A stretch of DNA of 10,425 nucleotides from Candidatus Dormiibacterota bacterium (GTDB lineage: Bacteria > Chloroflexota > Dormibacteria > UBA8260 > Bog-877): the NCBI GenBank assembly GCA_003164475.1, contig PLTL01000014.1, forward strand, positions 1 to 10,425, given 5' to 3'. Both the position numbers and the translations under genes were made by a program. The stretch's first letter is position 1; each line of letters starts with the position of its first letter. The notes beneath the pieces were generated by a model. The model made no database searches. It was not told where the DNA came from and saw nothing but the letters and a program-made list of their open reading frames with translations. Shown one piece after another: positions 1 through 5,948 of the stretch.

Positions 1-581
1 TGCCCCGGATCTTCTGGATCTACCTGGGCGGGGCCGCCCTGGCCGGGGCCGGTTTCGCGGACTGGCCGCTGATCGCCTTCCACTTCGCCCAGGGGTCGGT
101 CGTCGGCGCGGACGTCATCCCGATCTTCTACGCGGTCGCCATGGCGGTGAGCGGTGCCGGATCGTTCCTCTTCGGGCGCCTCTACGACCGCTTCGGGATC
201 GGCGTGCTGCTGCCGCTCACCGTCGTCTCGGCGCTGTACGCGCCCTTGGCTTTCCTGGGTGGCTTCTGGGTCGCCCTGGTGGGGGCCTCACTCTGGGGTC
301 TCGGGATGGGGGTCCAGGAGTCGATCATCCCGGCCGCCGTCGCCACCATGGTGCCCGCCGCCCGTCGGGCCTCCGCCTACGGTCTCTTCACCGCCGGCTA
401 CGGGATCGCCTGGTTCCTGGGCAGCGTGCTCATCGGAATCCTGTATTCGGTGGCGGTCCCCGCCGCGGTGGCCTTTGCCCTGGTCGCCGAGGTCGCAGCC
501 CTGCCGCTTCTCGTTGCCGTCCGCAGGCGGACGAGGGGCGCGTCACCCATGCCGCCTTCCGTTGCTGGTCAGCCGGCATGA
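1..581 (+). CDS. MFS transporter, C-terminal half (5' end outside window)
   Basis: The reading frame is open from base 3 to the TGA at 579-581, giving 192 visible residues. It holds about six hydrophobic segments: IFWIYLGGAALAGAG, VIPIFYAVAMAVSGAGSFLF, VLLPLTVVSALYAPLAFLG, WVALVGASLWGLGMG, YGIAWFLGSVLIGILY and AVAFALVAEVAALPLLVAV. The short loop GRLYDRFG after the second segment matches the MFS G-x-L-x-D-R-x-G signature of the loop between helices 8 and 9. So this is the second six-helix bundle of a 12-helix major facilitator permease of the inner membrane. The protein ends in a basic tail (VRRRTRG). The internal ATG at 141 lies inside a helix and is not the start. The substrate cannot be inferred. 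The stop overlaps the next start as ATGA, so it is probably the upstream member of the operon that follows. Confidence 0.88.
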   Translation, partial: PRIFWIYLGGAALAGAGFADWPLIAFHFAQGSVVGADVIPIFYAVAMAVSGAGSFLFGRLYDRFGIGVLLPLTVVSALYAPLAFLGGFWVALVGASLWGLGMGVQESIIPAAVATMVPAARRASAYGLFTAGYGIAWFLGSVLIGILYSVAVPAAVAFALVAEVAALPLLVAVRRRTRGASPMPPSVAGQPA

Positions 582-796
582 CCACCACTCAGGGACCGCG
601 CTTGGAGAAGACCACGAGTGGCGCACCGTTGCTGCGCATCGACGACGTCTTTCTGGTCCGCGGGAGAAGCGGGGCGTGGTTGCTCGATTTCACTGCGGTC
701 GTTGCCGGCAGGTCGAAACAGGTGGCGGTGCACATCGGCCGACGACGCGACCTCGACCTTCTCGTGGTGGAGCTTCGGGGGCTCAACGCGAAATGA
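578..796 (+). CDS. Hypothetical protein, 72 aa
   Basis: I do not recognise this protein. It starts with ATG inside the ATGA that ends the transporter gene, so it is probably translated by re-initiation; no clear Shine-Dalgarno is visible beyond GGTCAGCCGG. The sequence alternates hydrophobic and charged stretches (PLLRIDDVFLV, GAWLLDFTAVV, QVAVHIGR, LDLLVVELRG), which suggests a small soluble, mostly beta-strand fold. There are no cysteines, no signal peptide and no membrane helix. It ends in another ATGA overlap (793-796). Other frames across this stretch are long only because of the base composition, and read as Ser/Arg/Pro-rich shadows. Its position in a coupled operon before an AAA+ ATPase is the main clue to its role. 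Confidence 0.6.
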   Translation: MTTTQGPRLEKTTSGAPLLRIDDVFLVRGRSGAWLLDFTAVVAGRSKQVAVHIGRRRDLDLLVVELRGLNAK

Positions 797-852
797 CACT
801 CCAGGTCGCTACGGACCCACCCATCAGCCGTCAGCGCTGGGCGGGGAGATGA
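793..852 (+). CDS. Possible coupled mini-ORF, 19 aa
   Basis: The ATG at 793-795 overlaps the stop of the 72-aa gene (ATGA). The frame reads MTLQVATDPPISRQRWAGR and stops at TGA 850-852, which itself overlaps the next ATG. A GGGG lies 12 bases upstream of the start, too far to be a good ribosome site. The support is only its place in an unbroken chain of 4-base overlaps; the peptide resembles nothing I know. It may act as a coupling leader that delivers ribosomes to the next gene, or the overlap may be chance. Confidence 0.25.
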   Translation: MTLQVATDPPISRQRWAGR

Positions 853-947
853 CAATTCGAAAGGGCGGTGTCTCCGACCTCATCGACGCCGACGTGGCGC
901 TCCGCAGAGGGCTGCCCACACCGGCAAAGTTGAAGCCGGTAACGTGA
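849..947 (+). CDS. Possible small basic peptide, 32 aa
   Basis: The frame starts at ATG 849-851 (ATGA overlap with the preceding mini-ORF) and ends at TGA 945-947, overlapping the GTG of the AAA+ gene (GTGA). The product begins MTIRKGGVSDLIDADVALRR and is basic, with no membrane segment. GGGGAG lies directly against the ATG, which is too close for a normal Shine-Dalgarno. The same frame is open further upstream to 618, but that part is a Cys/Ser/Arg-rich shadow of the 72-aa gene, so I use the later ATG. It could be a real small partner of the ATPase or a translational leader for it. Confidence 0.35.
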   Translation: MTIRKGGVSDLIDADVALRRGLPTPAKLKPVT

Positions 948-2281
948 GCGCCACGAGACCGCTCGTCGTCCCTCCGATGCCTCGAAGCGTGGAAGAGACT
1001 GGACTCCCCTTTGGCTTCATCTGCGACCTCGTCCTCAAGGTCGTCTACTTCAACGGGAGCATGCTCGGTCGCGATCTCGCCCGCCATGTGCGCCTTCCCT
1101 TCCCCTTCGTCGAGAACGCTCTCAAGTTCCTCGCCGACGAGGGCTACTGCGCTTCGGCGGGGGTGAGGACGGCCGTGCTGACCGGCAACGAGCCGATCAA
1201 AGCCGGCATGCAGTTCACGATCACCACCACGGGCCGGCAGCGGGCGCGCGAGCTTCTGGAGATCAACCAGTATGCCGGCCCCGCCCCGGTGCCGATCGGC
1301 GACTACAGCGCCATGGCGGCCCGTCAGGCCGAGGTGGAGGTCGTCGTCAACCGGGCCCGGCTTCAGGAAGCGTTCGCCCACCTCGTCCTCAACCTGCGAT
1401 TGCTGGACCACCTCGGCCCAGCCATCTCCGCGCGCCACGCATGCTTCCTCTACGGGCCCTCGGGCAATGGCAAGACCAGCATCGCCGACGCCAGCGCGGG
1501 ACTGATGGGGCCGCCCATCTTCATCCCGCACGCCCTCTATGCGCACGGCGAGGTCATCCGCTTCTTCGACCCCGTCTATCACACGCCGATTGAGCGGGAG
1601 CTGCCTCCTCACGATGCCCGCTGGCAGCTCGCGGCCCGGCCCTCGGTCAAGGCGGGGGGAGAGCTGAGCCCCCGCATGCTGGAGTTGGCCTTCGATCCCA
1701 CCCTCGGCTTTTACGAGGCGTCGCTGCAGCTCAAGGCAAATGGCGGGCTCCTCCTCGTCGACGACTTCGGCAGGCAGCAGCACATGTCCCCCCGTGAGCT
1801 GCTCAACCGGCTGATCGTGCCCCTGGAGAATCGGGTCGACTACGTCAACATCGCTCGCGCCGGGACCAGCGTGGGGGTGCCCTTCACCTGCCTATTGATG
1901 CTGAGCACCAACCTGAACCCCCATGAGCTGATCGACGAGGCTTTCCTCCGCCGGGTCCGCTACAAGGTCCACGTCCCGGATCCGACCGCCGAGGAGTTCC
2001 GGGAGATCTGGCGCCGCGCGTGCGCCCAGCATGCTCTCGCCAGCTCCGAGGACGTGATCACCTACGTGATAGAGCGCCACTACCTGGCCAAGGGGCGCGA
2101 CTTTCATGGCTCGCATCCTCGGGACCTCGTCGACCACGTCATTCACCTCTGCCGCTACCTGGAGATCGAGGCACAGATGACACCGGGGCTACTCGACGAG
2201 GCGTGCGAGACGTACTTTGTGGACACCCTCGCAGGGGGAGTTGAGGGTCTCACTGAGGGGGTCGCCAGTGGCCGAACCTGA
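944..2281 (+). CDS. AAA+ ATPase with N-terminal winged-helix domain
   Basis: 445 aa. Residues about 15-110 look like a winged-helix region (FICDLVLKVVYFNGSMLGRD, then a wing near 88-96, then a helix RQRARELLEIN). The AAA+ core follows: Walker A GPSGNGKT (171-178), Walker B LLLVDDFG (269-276), sensor 1 STN (321-323) and a candidate arginine finger LRR (335-337). A C-terminal helical lid spans about 345-425. The conserved-looking DDFGRQQ segment and the overall layout match a family of about 440-aa bacterial ATPases that I know mainly from its sequence; its substrate is not established. The GTG start is chosen because it overlaps the preceding stop (GTGA) and keeps the family-like N-terminus ending SVEETGL; ATG 977 is an alternative. 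No membrane helix is visible, so it is probably cytoplasmic. The coupled downstream dynamin-like GTPase suggests a shared membrane-related job (inference). Confidence 0.88.
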   Translation: MSATRPLVVPPMPRSVEETGLPFGFICDLVLKVVYFNGSMLGRDLARHVRLPFPFVENALKFLADEGYCASAGVRTAVLTGNEPIKAGMQFTITTTGRQRARELLEINQYAGPAPVPIGDYSAMAARQAEVEVVVNRARLQEAFAHLVLNLRLLDHLGPAISARHACFLYGPSGNGKTSIADASAGLMGPPIFIPHALYAHGEVIRFFDPVYHTPIERELPPHDARWQLAARPSVKAGGELSPRMLELAFDPTLGFYEASLQLKANGGLLLVDDFGRQQHMSPRELLNRLIVPLENRVDYVNIARAGTSVGVPFTCLLMLSTNLNPHELIDEAFLRRVRYKVHVPDPTAEEFREIWRRACAQHALASSEDVITYVIERHYLAKGRDFHGSHPRDLVDHVIHLCRYLEIEAQMTPGLLDEACETYFVDTLAGGVEGLTEGVASGRT

Positions 2282-4757
2282 CCCCCCATCTCGCGGCCTT
2301 CGTGCGTATCAGCGGCTGAAGCTGGACCTCGCCGACACCCTCCGCGACCTCATCGCTGTGGCACGGGAGCGGCGCGATGAGCATCTTGAGCAGGAGGTGC
2401 GTGATCTGCTGGCTCGTCTCGCCACGGATCGCTTCGATGTGGCTGTCCTCGGACAGTTCAGTCGCGGCAAGAGCACCCTGATGAATGCCGTCATGGGCCA
2501 CCCCTACCTGCCCACCGGACCTCGGCCCACCACCTCGCTGGTGACCAGCGTTCGCTTCGGTAGCCGCCCCCGGGCCCTGGTTCATCGGGAGGGCGGCGGA
2601 CTTCCCTTCGAGGTGGGGATCGCAGCAGTCGCCGAGTACGTCGCCGGGCTCGCCGGACGGTCGGGAGATGTCGCCGGTATCGACGTGGAGCTTCCGGCTG
2701 AGGTGCTGCGGCTGGGATTCAACTTCGTCGACACTCCGGGGGTCGGTTCGGCGATCCGAGCCAACACCGAGGCCGCCCAGCGCTTCCTTCCTCAGACGGA
2801 CGCCGCCATCCTGGTGACCAGCGTCGACTCCCCGATGACGGAGGCCGAGGTCGATCTCCTTCAGCAGGCCCTGGAGCATGGGTTGGCGGTCTTCCTGGTG
2901 GTCAACAAGATCGATCTCGTGGAGGGGGCGGATGCCGAGGCAGCCCTCGCCTTCGTTCGCAGCCAGGCGGCTGAGCAGGCCTCTGGCGCCGCGGTTGGCA
3001 TCTTCCCCCTCTCCGCACTCGAGGGCCTCAGGGCCAAGCAGGCCTCAGATCCCGGTCGGCTCGCCCACACCGGCATGGCAGCCTTCGAGGCGGCGCTCGT
3101 CGACTACCTGACCCGTCACAAGGCGCGAGATTTGCTCCGCCGGGCGTGTGATCGTGCCGAGCGGCTGGTGGGACGGACGCGCATGTCCGCGGACGTGGCG
3201 GTGATGGCGGGAGATCCGGCTCGCGATGGGGGCCAGGCGCGCGCGCGGTTCGGTGTCCGGCGCGACGAGGTTATTGCCGAGGCCCGCCGGCGGGCGACAG
3301 AGCTGCGCCAAGCCATCAAGATCGATGCCGCCCTCCTGGCCCAGCGTCGGCGCTGGGCGGCGGAGCTGAGTGACCGGCTCGTGCGCGCCCTCGATGCCCT
3401 CAGCGAGCCGGCCTCCCCGCACGCGCAGGCCGGGGGCGTGGAGGACCTCTCCGCTGCTCTCGCCGCCGCGGCCGTACCAGCGCTCCGAGCATGGCGCGAC
3501 GAGTGCCTGGACCGCGTTCGACAGCGCCTTGTGTCCATCACCGTCGATACCCTCGGCCCTTTTCAGTGGGTGGATCGACTTGTCGAAGCCGCCGCAGCCG
3601 CTGAGTTCGGCGTCCCCTCACCTCCCGAGTGGTCTGGTGGGCCCAGCATCCTGCCGCCACCCCTGACCTCGCCCCAGCTCGTCTGGTCACTCGACCTCGC
3701 GCCACCCCGCCGCCGCGCATTGCTGCGGCGCGGACGCAGTGCGTGGTATGCGGACGCACTCCAGTGGCTCAGTGGCGCGGTCGACGGATACTGCAGGGAA
3801 CTCCAGGTCCACGTGGACAGCGATCTCGACAACTGGTTGGCCACGGTGTCCGAAGAGTTGCCGTCGCGAGCAGGCATGGTGGCAGAGCGCCTCATTGCTG
3901 CCGATCCCTCTCAGGCGCAGCGACACGCTCGCCGGCTCGAGGAGATGCAGCGGCGCCTCGTCCGGCTGCGGAGCGCGGTCGATGAATTGGGATCCGCGCC
4001 TGAGGGGCGGCCGGAAGGGGAACCCTTGCCAGCACCGCAGCCTGGGGTTGGCCTGGAGGGAGGGCGGCGCGCGCGCACTCGCTGCGTTGTCTGCTCCGGC
4101 CTCAGCCGGTCCCAGTTCGACTTCCTTGCCCACGCGCAGTATGAGCTGGCGACCGACCCAATCCGACAGGCAGAGCACGTGGCCAATGGCGGGTTCTGCG
4201 CCTTTCATACGTGGGTCTTCTCGGACCTAGCCTCGCCCCTCGGCATGGCCGCGGCCTACGCGAGGCTGGCCGCAGCGGTCGGCGAGACGCTCCTCGGTCT
4301 CGGCCAGAGCGGCCGCGATCGGGAGGAGATCTTGCTCGGAGTTGCCGGACTCGCGGTTGAGCCCGACCGCTGCCCCGGGTGCAACACGCTGCAGACCACT
4401 GAACGCGACCTTGTTCAAGCGCTCGTCAAATCACTCGACACGTCCTTGCCCTCCGCCCCGGCCCCGTCACTGTGCTTGCATCACGCCCTGCTCGTCGTCA
4501 ACGGCGGCATCGAAACATCGGGTGCGCGCACGGTTGTACAGCGGCTGGGGGCGACCATGGTGCGCCTGTCGGAGGATATGCGCATTTACGCGTTGAAGCG
4601 TGAGGCGCTGCACAGTGGGCGCATAAGTCCTGACGAGGAGGGGGCCGCAATCGAGTGCCTGGCGCTCCTGGCGGGCAGCGCAGTGCTAGCGCGCCGCTTC
4701 TCCGGCAGCACCGAGTTCAGTATGGGCAAGCGCAGTGACGGTGCTGGGCGAAAGTGA
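2268..4757 (+). CDS. Dynamin-like GTPase with two C-terminal CxxC/CxxH modules
   Basis: 829 aa from GTG 2268, chosen because GAGGGGG (2255-2261) sits 6 bases upstream; the frame is open back to a TTG at 2217. The start overlaps the AAA+ stop by 14 bases. GTPase motifs are all present: G1 GQFSRGKS (62-69), G2 threonines 88-89 in GPRPTTS, G3 DTPG (155-158), G4 NKID (213-216) and G5 SAL (249-251). GQFSRGKSTLMNAV followed by LPTGPRPTT is typical of the bacterial dynamin-like (Dynamin_N) group, which remodels membranes. Residues about 285-570 are mainly helical and Arg/Ala-rich, as expected for a stalk, with no clear transmembrane helix. After a Pro/Gly linker (575-600) come two similar modules: C606-C609 with C644-H647, and C702-C705 with C736-H739. 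Each is a CxxC then, 31-35 residues later, a CxxH, suggesting metal binding. I cannot name that domain with certainty. The fusion is unusual for a dynamin. Confidence 0.88.
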   Translation: MAEPDPPSRGLRAYQRLKLDLADTLRDLIAVARERRDEHLEQEVRDLLARLATDRFDVAVLGQFSRGKSTLMNAVMGHPYLPTGPRPTTSLVTSVRFGSRPRALVHREGGGLPFEVGIAAVAEYVAGLAGRSGDVAGIDVELPAEVLRLGFNFVDTPGVGSAIRANTEAAQRFLPQTDAAILVTSVDSPMTEAEVDLLQQALEHGLAVFLVVNKIDLVEGADAEAALAFVRSQAAEQASGAAVGIFPLSALEGLRAKQASDPGRLAHTGMAAFEAALVDYLTRHKARDLLRRACDRAERLVGRTRMSADVAVMAGDPARDGGQARARFGVRRDEVIAEARRRATELRQAIKIDAALLAQRRRWAAELSDRLVRALDALSEPASPHAQAGGVEDLSAALAAAAVPALRAWRDECLDRVRQRLVSITVDTLGPFQWVDRLVEAAAAAEFGVPSPPEWSGGPSILPPPLTSPQLVWSLDLAPPRRRALLRRGRSAWYADALQWLSGAVDGYCRELQVHVDSDLDNWLATVSEELPSRAGMVAERLIAADPSQAQRHARRLEEMQRRLVRLRSAVDELGSAPEGRPEGEPLPAPQPGVGLEGGRRARTRCVVCSGLSRSQFDFLAHAQYELATDPIRQAEHVANGGFCAFHTWVFSDLASPLGMAAAYARLAAAVGETLLGLGQSGRDREEILLGVAGLAVEPDRCPGCNTLQTTERDLVQALVKSLDTSLPSAPAPSLCLHHALLVVNGGIETSGARTVVQRLGATMVRLSEDMRIYALKREALHSGRISPDEEGAAIECLALLAGSAVLARRFSGSTEFSMGKRSDGAGRK

Positions 4758-4845
4758 GCGGACCTGGTCGGAGAAACTGACGAGGGAGACGCCTTCGAAC
4801 CGGCGATGGCCAAGGTGGAGTTATGGCGACGGCGCGCGCGGCTGG

Positions 4846-4865
4846 CCGGTTGCCGAGACGGAGTC
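4846..4865 (+). repeat. 20-base direct repeat, copy 1
   Basis: CCGGTTGCCGAGACGGAGTC. The second copy at 5573-5592 differs at one base (position 9, C to G). The two copies flank the 68-aa gene. No inverted ends or transposase accompany them. Confidence 0.5.
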
Positions 4866-4915
4866 ATAGCCTCACACGCAGGCTGCCTCCCTGACTTTCA
4901 CGCTGGTCGCGACGA

Positions 4916-4941
4916 GGGCCAGGGGTGGTGACCCCCGGCCC
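4916..4941. terminator. Stem-loop in convergent gap, possible terminator
   Basis: GGGCCAGGGGT (4916-4926), loop GGTG, then ACCCCCGGCCC (4931-4941) pair over 11 positions with one A/C mismatch. It lies between convergent genes, where a bidirectional terminator is expected. No T-run follows on either strand, so it is not a canonical Rho-independent terminator. Confidence 0.3.
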
Positions 4942-4988
4942 CTCCGTCGCATCGGCGGCACGGCGAGAGCCGCGACGCCGGTAGAGCT

Positions 4989-5195
4989 TCAGACGGCGGA
5001 GTCCAGGCGCAGCGCCTGGATCAGCCGCTCGCGGGCGGGCCGATCCAGTTGAGCCACGACCCGCGCCACATGAGAAGTGAAATGGGCCTGAGCGGGTAGT
5101 CCCCTCCAGTCGGGGATCGTCGGCAGGCGATCTTCGCTCACCGCGAAGACGCTGGCCCCGCCTGTCCAATCGGGGTTGATCCGTGTACCGGTCAT
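4989..5195 (-). CDS. Hypothetical small protein, 68 aa
   Basis: ATG at 5195-5193, stop TGA at 4991-4989. The start is well supported: on the minus strand AGGAGGTGAGT (5211-5201) is a near-perfect Shine-Dalgarno, with the GGAGGT core ending 9 bases before the ATG. The protein begins MTGTRINPDWTGGASVFAVS and has a Pro/Trp-rich first half (DWTGG, IPDWRGLP), then an amphipathic helix-like second half (FTSHVARVVAQLDRPARERLIQAL). There is no signal peptide, membrane helix or cysteine. I do not recognise the family. It stands alone, converging on the GTPase gene, with a palindrome upstream that could be its operator. The last codons contain a 19-base inverted repeat (5002-5020, 9-base arms around one A), which might fold in the mRNA or act in transcription end formation. 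Confidence 0.72.
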   Translation of the reverse strand: MTGTRINPDWTGGASVFAVSEDRLPTIPDWRGLPAQAHFTSHVARVVAQLDRPARERLIQALRLDSAV

Positions 5196-5224
5196 TCGTT
5201 ACTCACCTCCTTTCCTCTGGTCTC

Positions 5225-5238
5225 TGCGTTGCAACGCA
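5225..5238. promoter_or_regulatory. 14-base perfect palindrome, candidate operator
   Basis: TGCGTTGCAACGCA is a perfect dyad 29 bases upstream of the 68-aa gene's ATG and 13 bases upstream of its Shine-Dalgarno. That is where a repressor or activator site would sit. I see no clear -35/-10 pair on either strand around it, so the link to the promoter is inference. Confidence 0.4.
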
Positions 5239-5370
5239 ACTCGTCGGATGTGACAGACGAGCGCGCTGCGCCCAACAGGTCATCGGATGGCAGAGGCCGG
5301 CGTGGAGCGGCGAGGGTCGCGCTGGGGCGCGGCCCGCAGGGCGGATGTCGAGGACGGCCTCGAGAAGCGG

Positions 5371-5386
5371 CGTCATGACCATGACG
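5371..5386. promoter_or_regulatory. Near-continuous dyad, candidate protein-binding site
   Basis: CGTCATG, two bases AC, then CATGACG: 7-base perfect arms. It sits in the gap between the divergent 68-aa gene and the enolase side. There is no adjacent promoter that I can point to. Confidence 0.25.
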
Positions 5387-5572
5387 ACGATGAGGGCAAC
5401 GCACGGGCCGGCTGCAGCGGCGAGTACGTGCTTCCGCTCTGGCCCGGGATGGCTGGCAGCACCCTAACCTCCACGAGAGATGGTGGTCAGAGGCCATCAG
5501 CTCGTAGGGAGCACTGCAGGCGCCAACGGCGCCACGGCGAGCCTCATCGCCGGTCAGGCGACTCTACCAAAA

Positions 5573-5592
5573 CCGGTTGCGGAGACGGAGTC
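5573..5592 (+). repeat. 20-base direct repeat, copy 2
   Basis: CCGGTTGCGGAGACGGAGTC matches 4846-4865 at 19 of 20 positions, 727 bases downstream in the same orientation. Confidence 0.5.
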
Positions 5593-5689
5593 GGGGCGAG
5601 CGACGAGGCGGACGCCCTCGGCGGGGCGGCTACGGCGAGCCGACCCCGGACCGCCCGGGCCGGCCGGGCGTATCATCGATGGCTGAGCA

Positions 5690-5878
5690 GTGAAGCCTGC
5701 TCCTCACCAACCGCCCACTGGGCCGATGGCTTCTGAGGGATGCTGTTGTGTCACCCCCGGGAGAGATCCCGATGGTGAACGTGGAGGATTGGTGAAGTGG
5801 CTCACGGCGGGCGCAACGGTCAGGAGCACCGGAGCCTTGCCGACCTACGATGATGCCGGCGCAAACGATATTGGGTGA
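5690..5878 (+). CDS. Doubtful small ORF, 62 aa, upstream of eno
   Basis: GTG start at 5690, TGA stop at 5876-5878, 70 bases before the enolase start. A shorter version would start at ATG 5726. No Shine-Dalgarno precedes either start. The product is Gly/Pro-rich with a CCC run, and I recognise no family. The segment GERGGLVKWLTAGATVRS is more protein-like than the rest. It overlaps the stem-loop at 5751-5778, so the stretch may be untranslated leader instead. It is listed because it is the only frame that spans this stretch. Confidence 0.22.
   Translation: MKPAPHQPPTGPMASEGCCCVTPGRDPDGERGGLVKWLTAGATVRSTGALPTYDDAGANDIG
5751..5778 (+). promoter_or_regulatory. Stem-loop with GNRA tetraloop upstream of eno
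   Basis: TCACC, internal CC, CGGGA, loop GAGA, TCCCG, internal AT, GGTGA. That gives two perfect 5-bp helices separated by a symmetric 2x2 internal loop and capped by a GNRA loop. This geometry is typical of structured RNA. It lies 171 bases before the enolase start and could be part of its leader. It is only functional if the transcript starts upstream, which I cannot see. Confidence 0.35.
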
Positions 5879-5879
5879 G

Positions 5880-5937
5880 ACTCTCGGCAGCAAGCCCGGG
5901 AGTGAGCGCCCTCAGTGTGTGCGTACCTGACGGTACG
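5880..5937 (+). promoter_or_regulatory. Two hairpins in the eno 5' leader
   Basis: The first hairpin is ACTCTCGG (5880-5887) with CCGGGAGT (5896-5903), 8 pairs including one G-U, with an 8-base loop. The second is CGTACC (5922-5927), loop TGAC, GGTACG (5932-5937), and its 3' arm touches the enolase Shine-Dalgarno GGGAGGAG (5937-5944). The second hairpin could modulate ribosome access. No known riboswitch consensus was recognised. Confidence 0.35.
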
Positions 5938-5948
5938 GGAGGAGCGAA

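Larger units (their letters stand above)
4758..4988. other. Convergent intergenic gap
   Basis: This lies between the + strand GTPase and the - strand 68-aa gene. I see no convincing gene. In the GTPase frame the sequence stays open after the stop up to TGA 4929-4931 (57 codons, including an ATG at 4806), but it has no ribosome site. It contains one copy of the 20-base repeat (4846-4865) and a stem-loop (4916-4941). Confidence 0.5.
5239..5689. other. Long gap with hairpins, no convincing gene
   Basis: Open frames exist on both strands but read as Arg/Ser/His-rich composition artefacts without ribosome sites. The stretch is rich in exact short inverted repeats: TCGAGG/CCTCGA (5348-5363), GGCGCC/GGCGCC (5519-5533), CGGCGA/TCGCCG (5535-5552) and CGCCCGG/CCGGGCG (5652-5670). 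In DNA this GC-rich some are expected by chance. TATCAT at 5671-5676 could be a -10 box but lacks a -35 partner. Confidence 0.4.

Noticed and set aside
154..852. 232-codon + strand frame across the MFS end and small genes
   Set aside because: Ser/Pro/Arg/Trp-rich product typical of an out-of-frame reading in GC-rich DNA; the MFS frame carries six helices and the family loop motif. Only its last 20 codons, from ATG 793, are considered.
824..1783. 319-codon minus-strand frame opposite the AAA+ gene
   Set aside because: Antisense shadow of a frame with intact Walker motifs; no recognisable domain of its own.
944..2281. Assignment of the AAA+ protein to a Tad/Flp pilus locus
   Set aside because: Similar ATPases may occur near pilus genes, but no pilin, prepilin peptidase, secretion ATPase or TadB/C-like gene is in this window.
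5287..5736. 149-codon + strand frame in the gene-poor stretch
   Set aside because: Arg/His/Asp/Gly-rich with no family resemblance, no ribosome site and no adjacent coupled gene; best explained by base composition.
5721..5948. Fluoride riboswitch upstream of eno
   Set aside because: GATG and AAAC pieces occur (for example 5849-5867) but the paired GGCGATG...CGCC core and the downstream GCTGATG..CTCCTAC element are missing.
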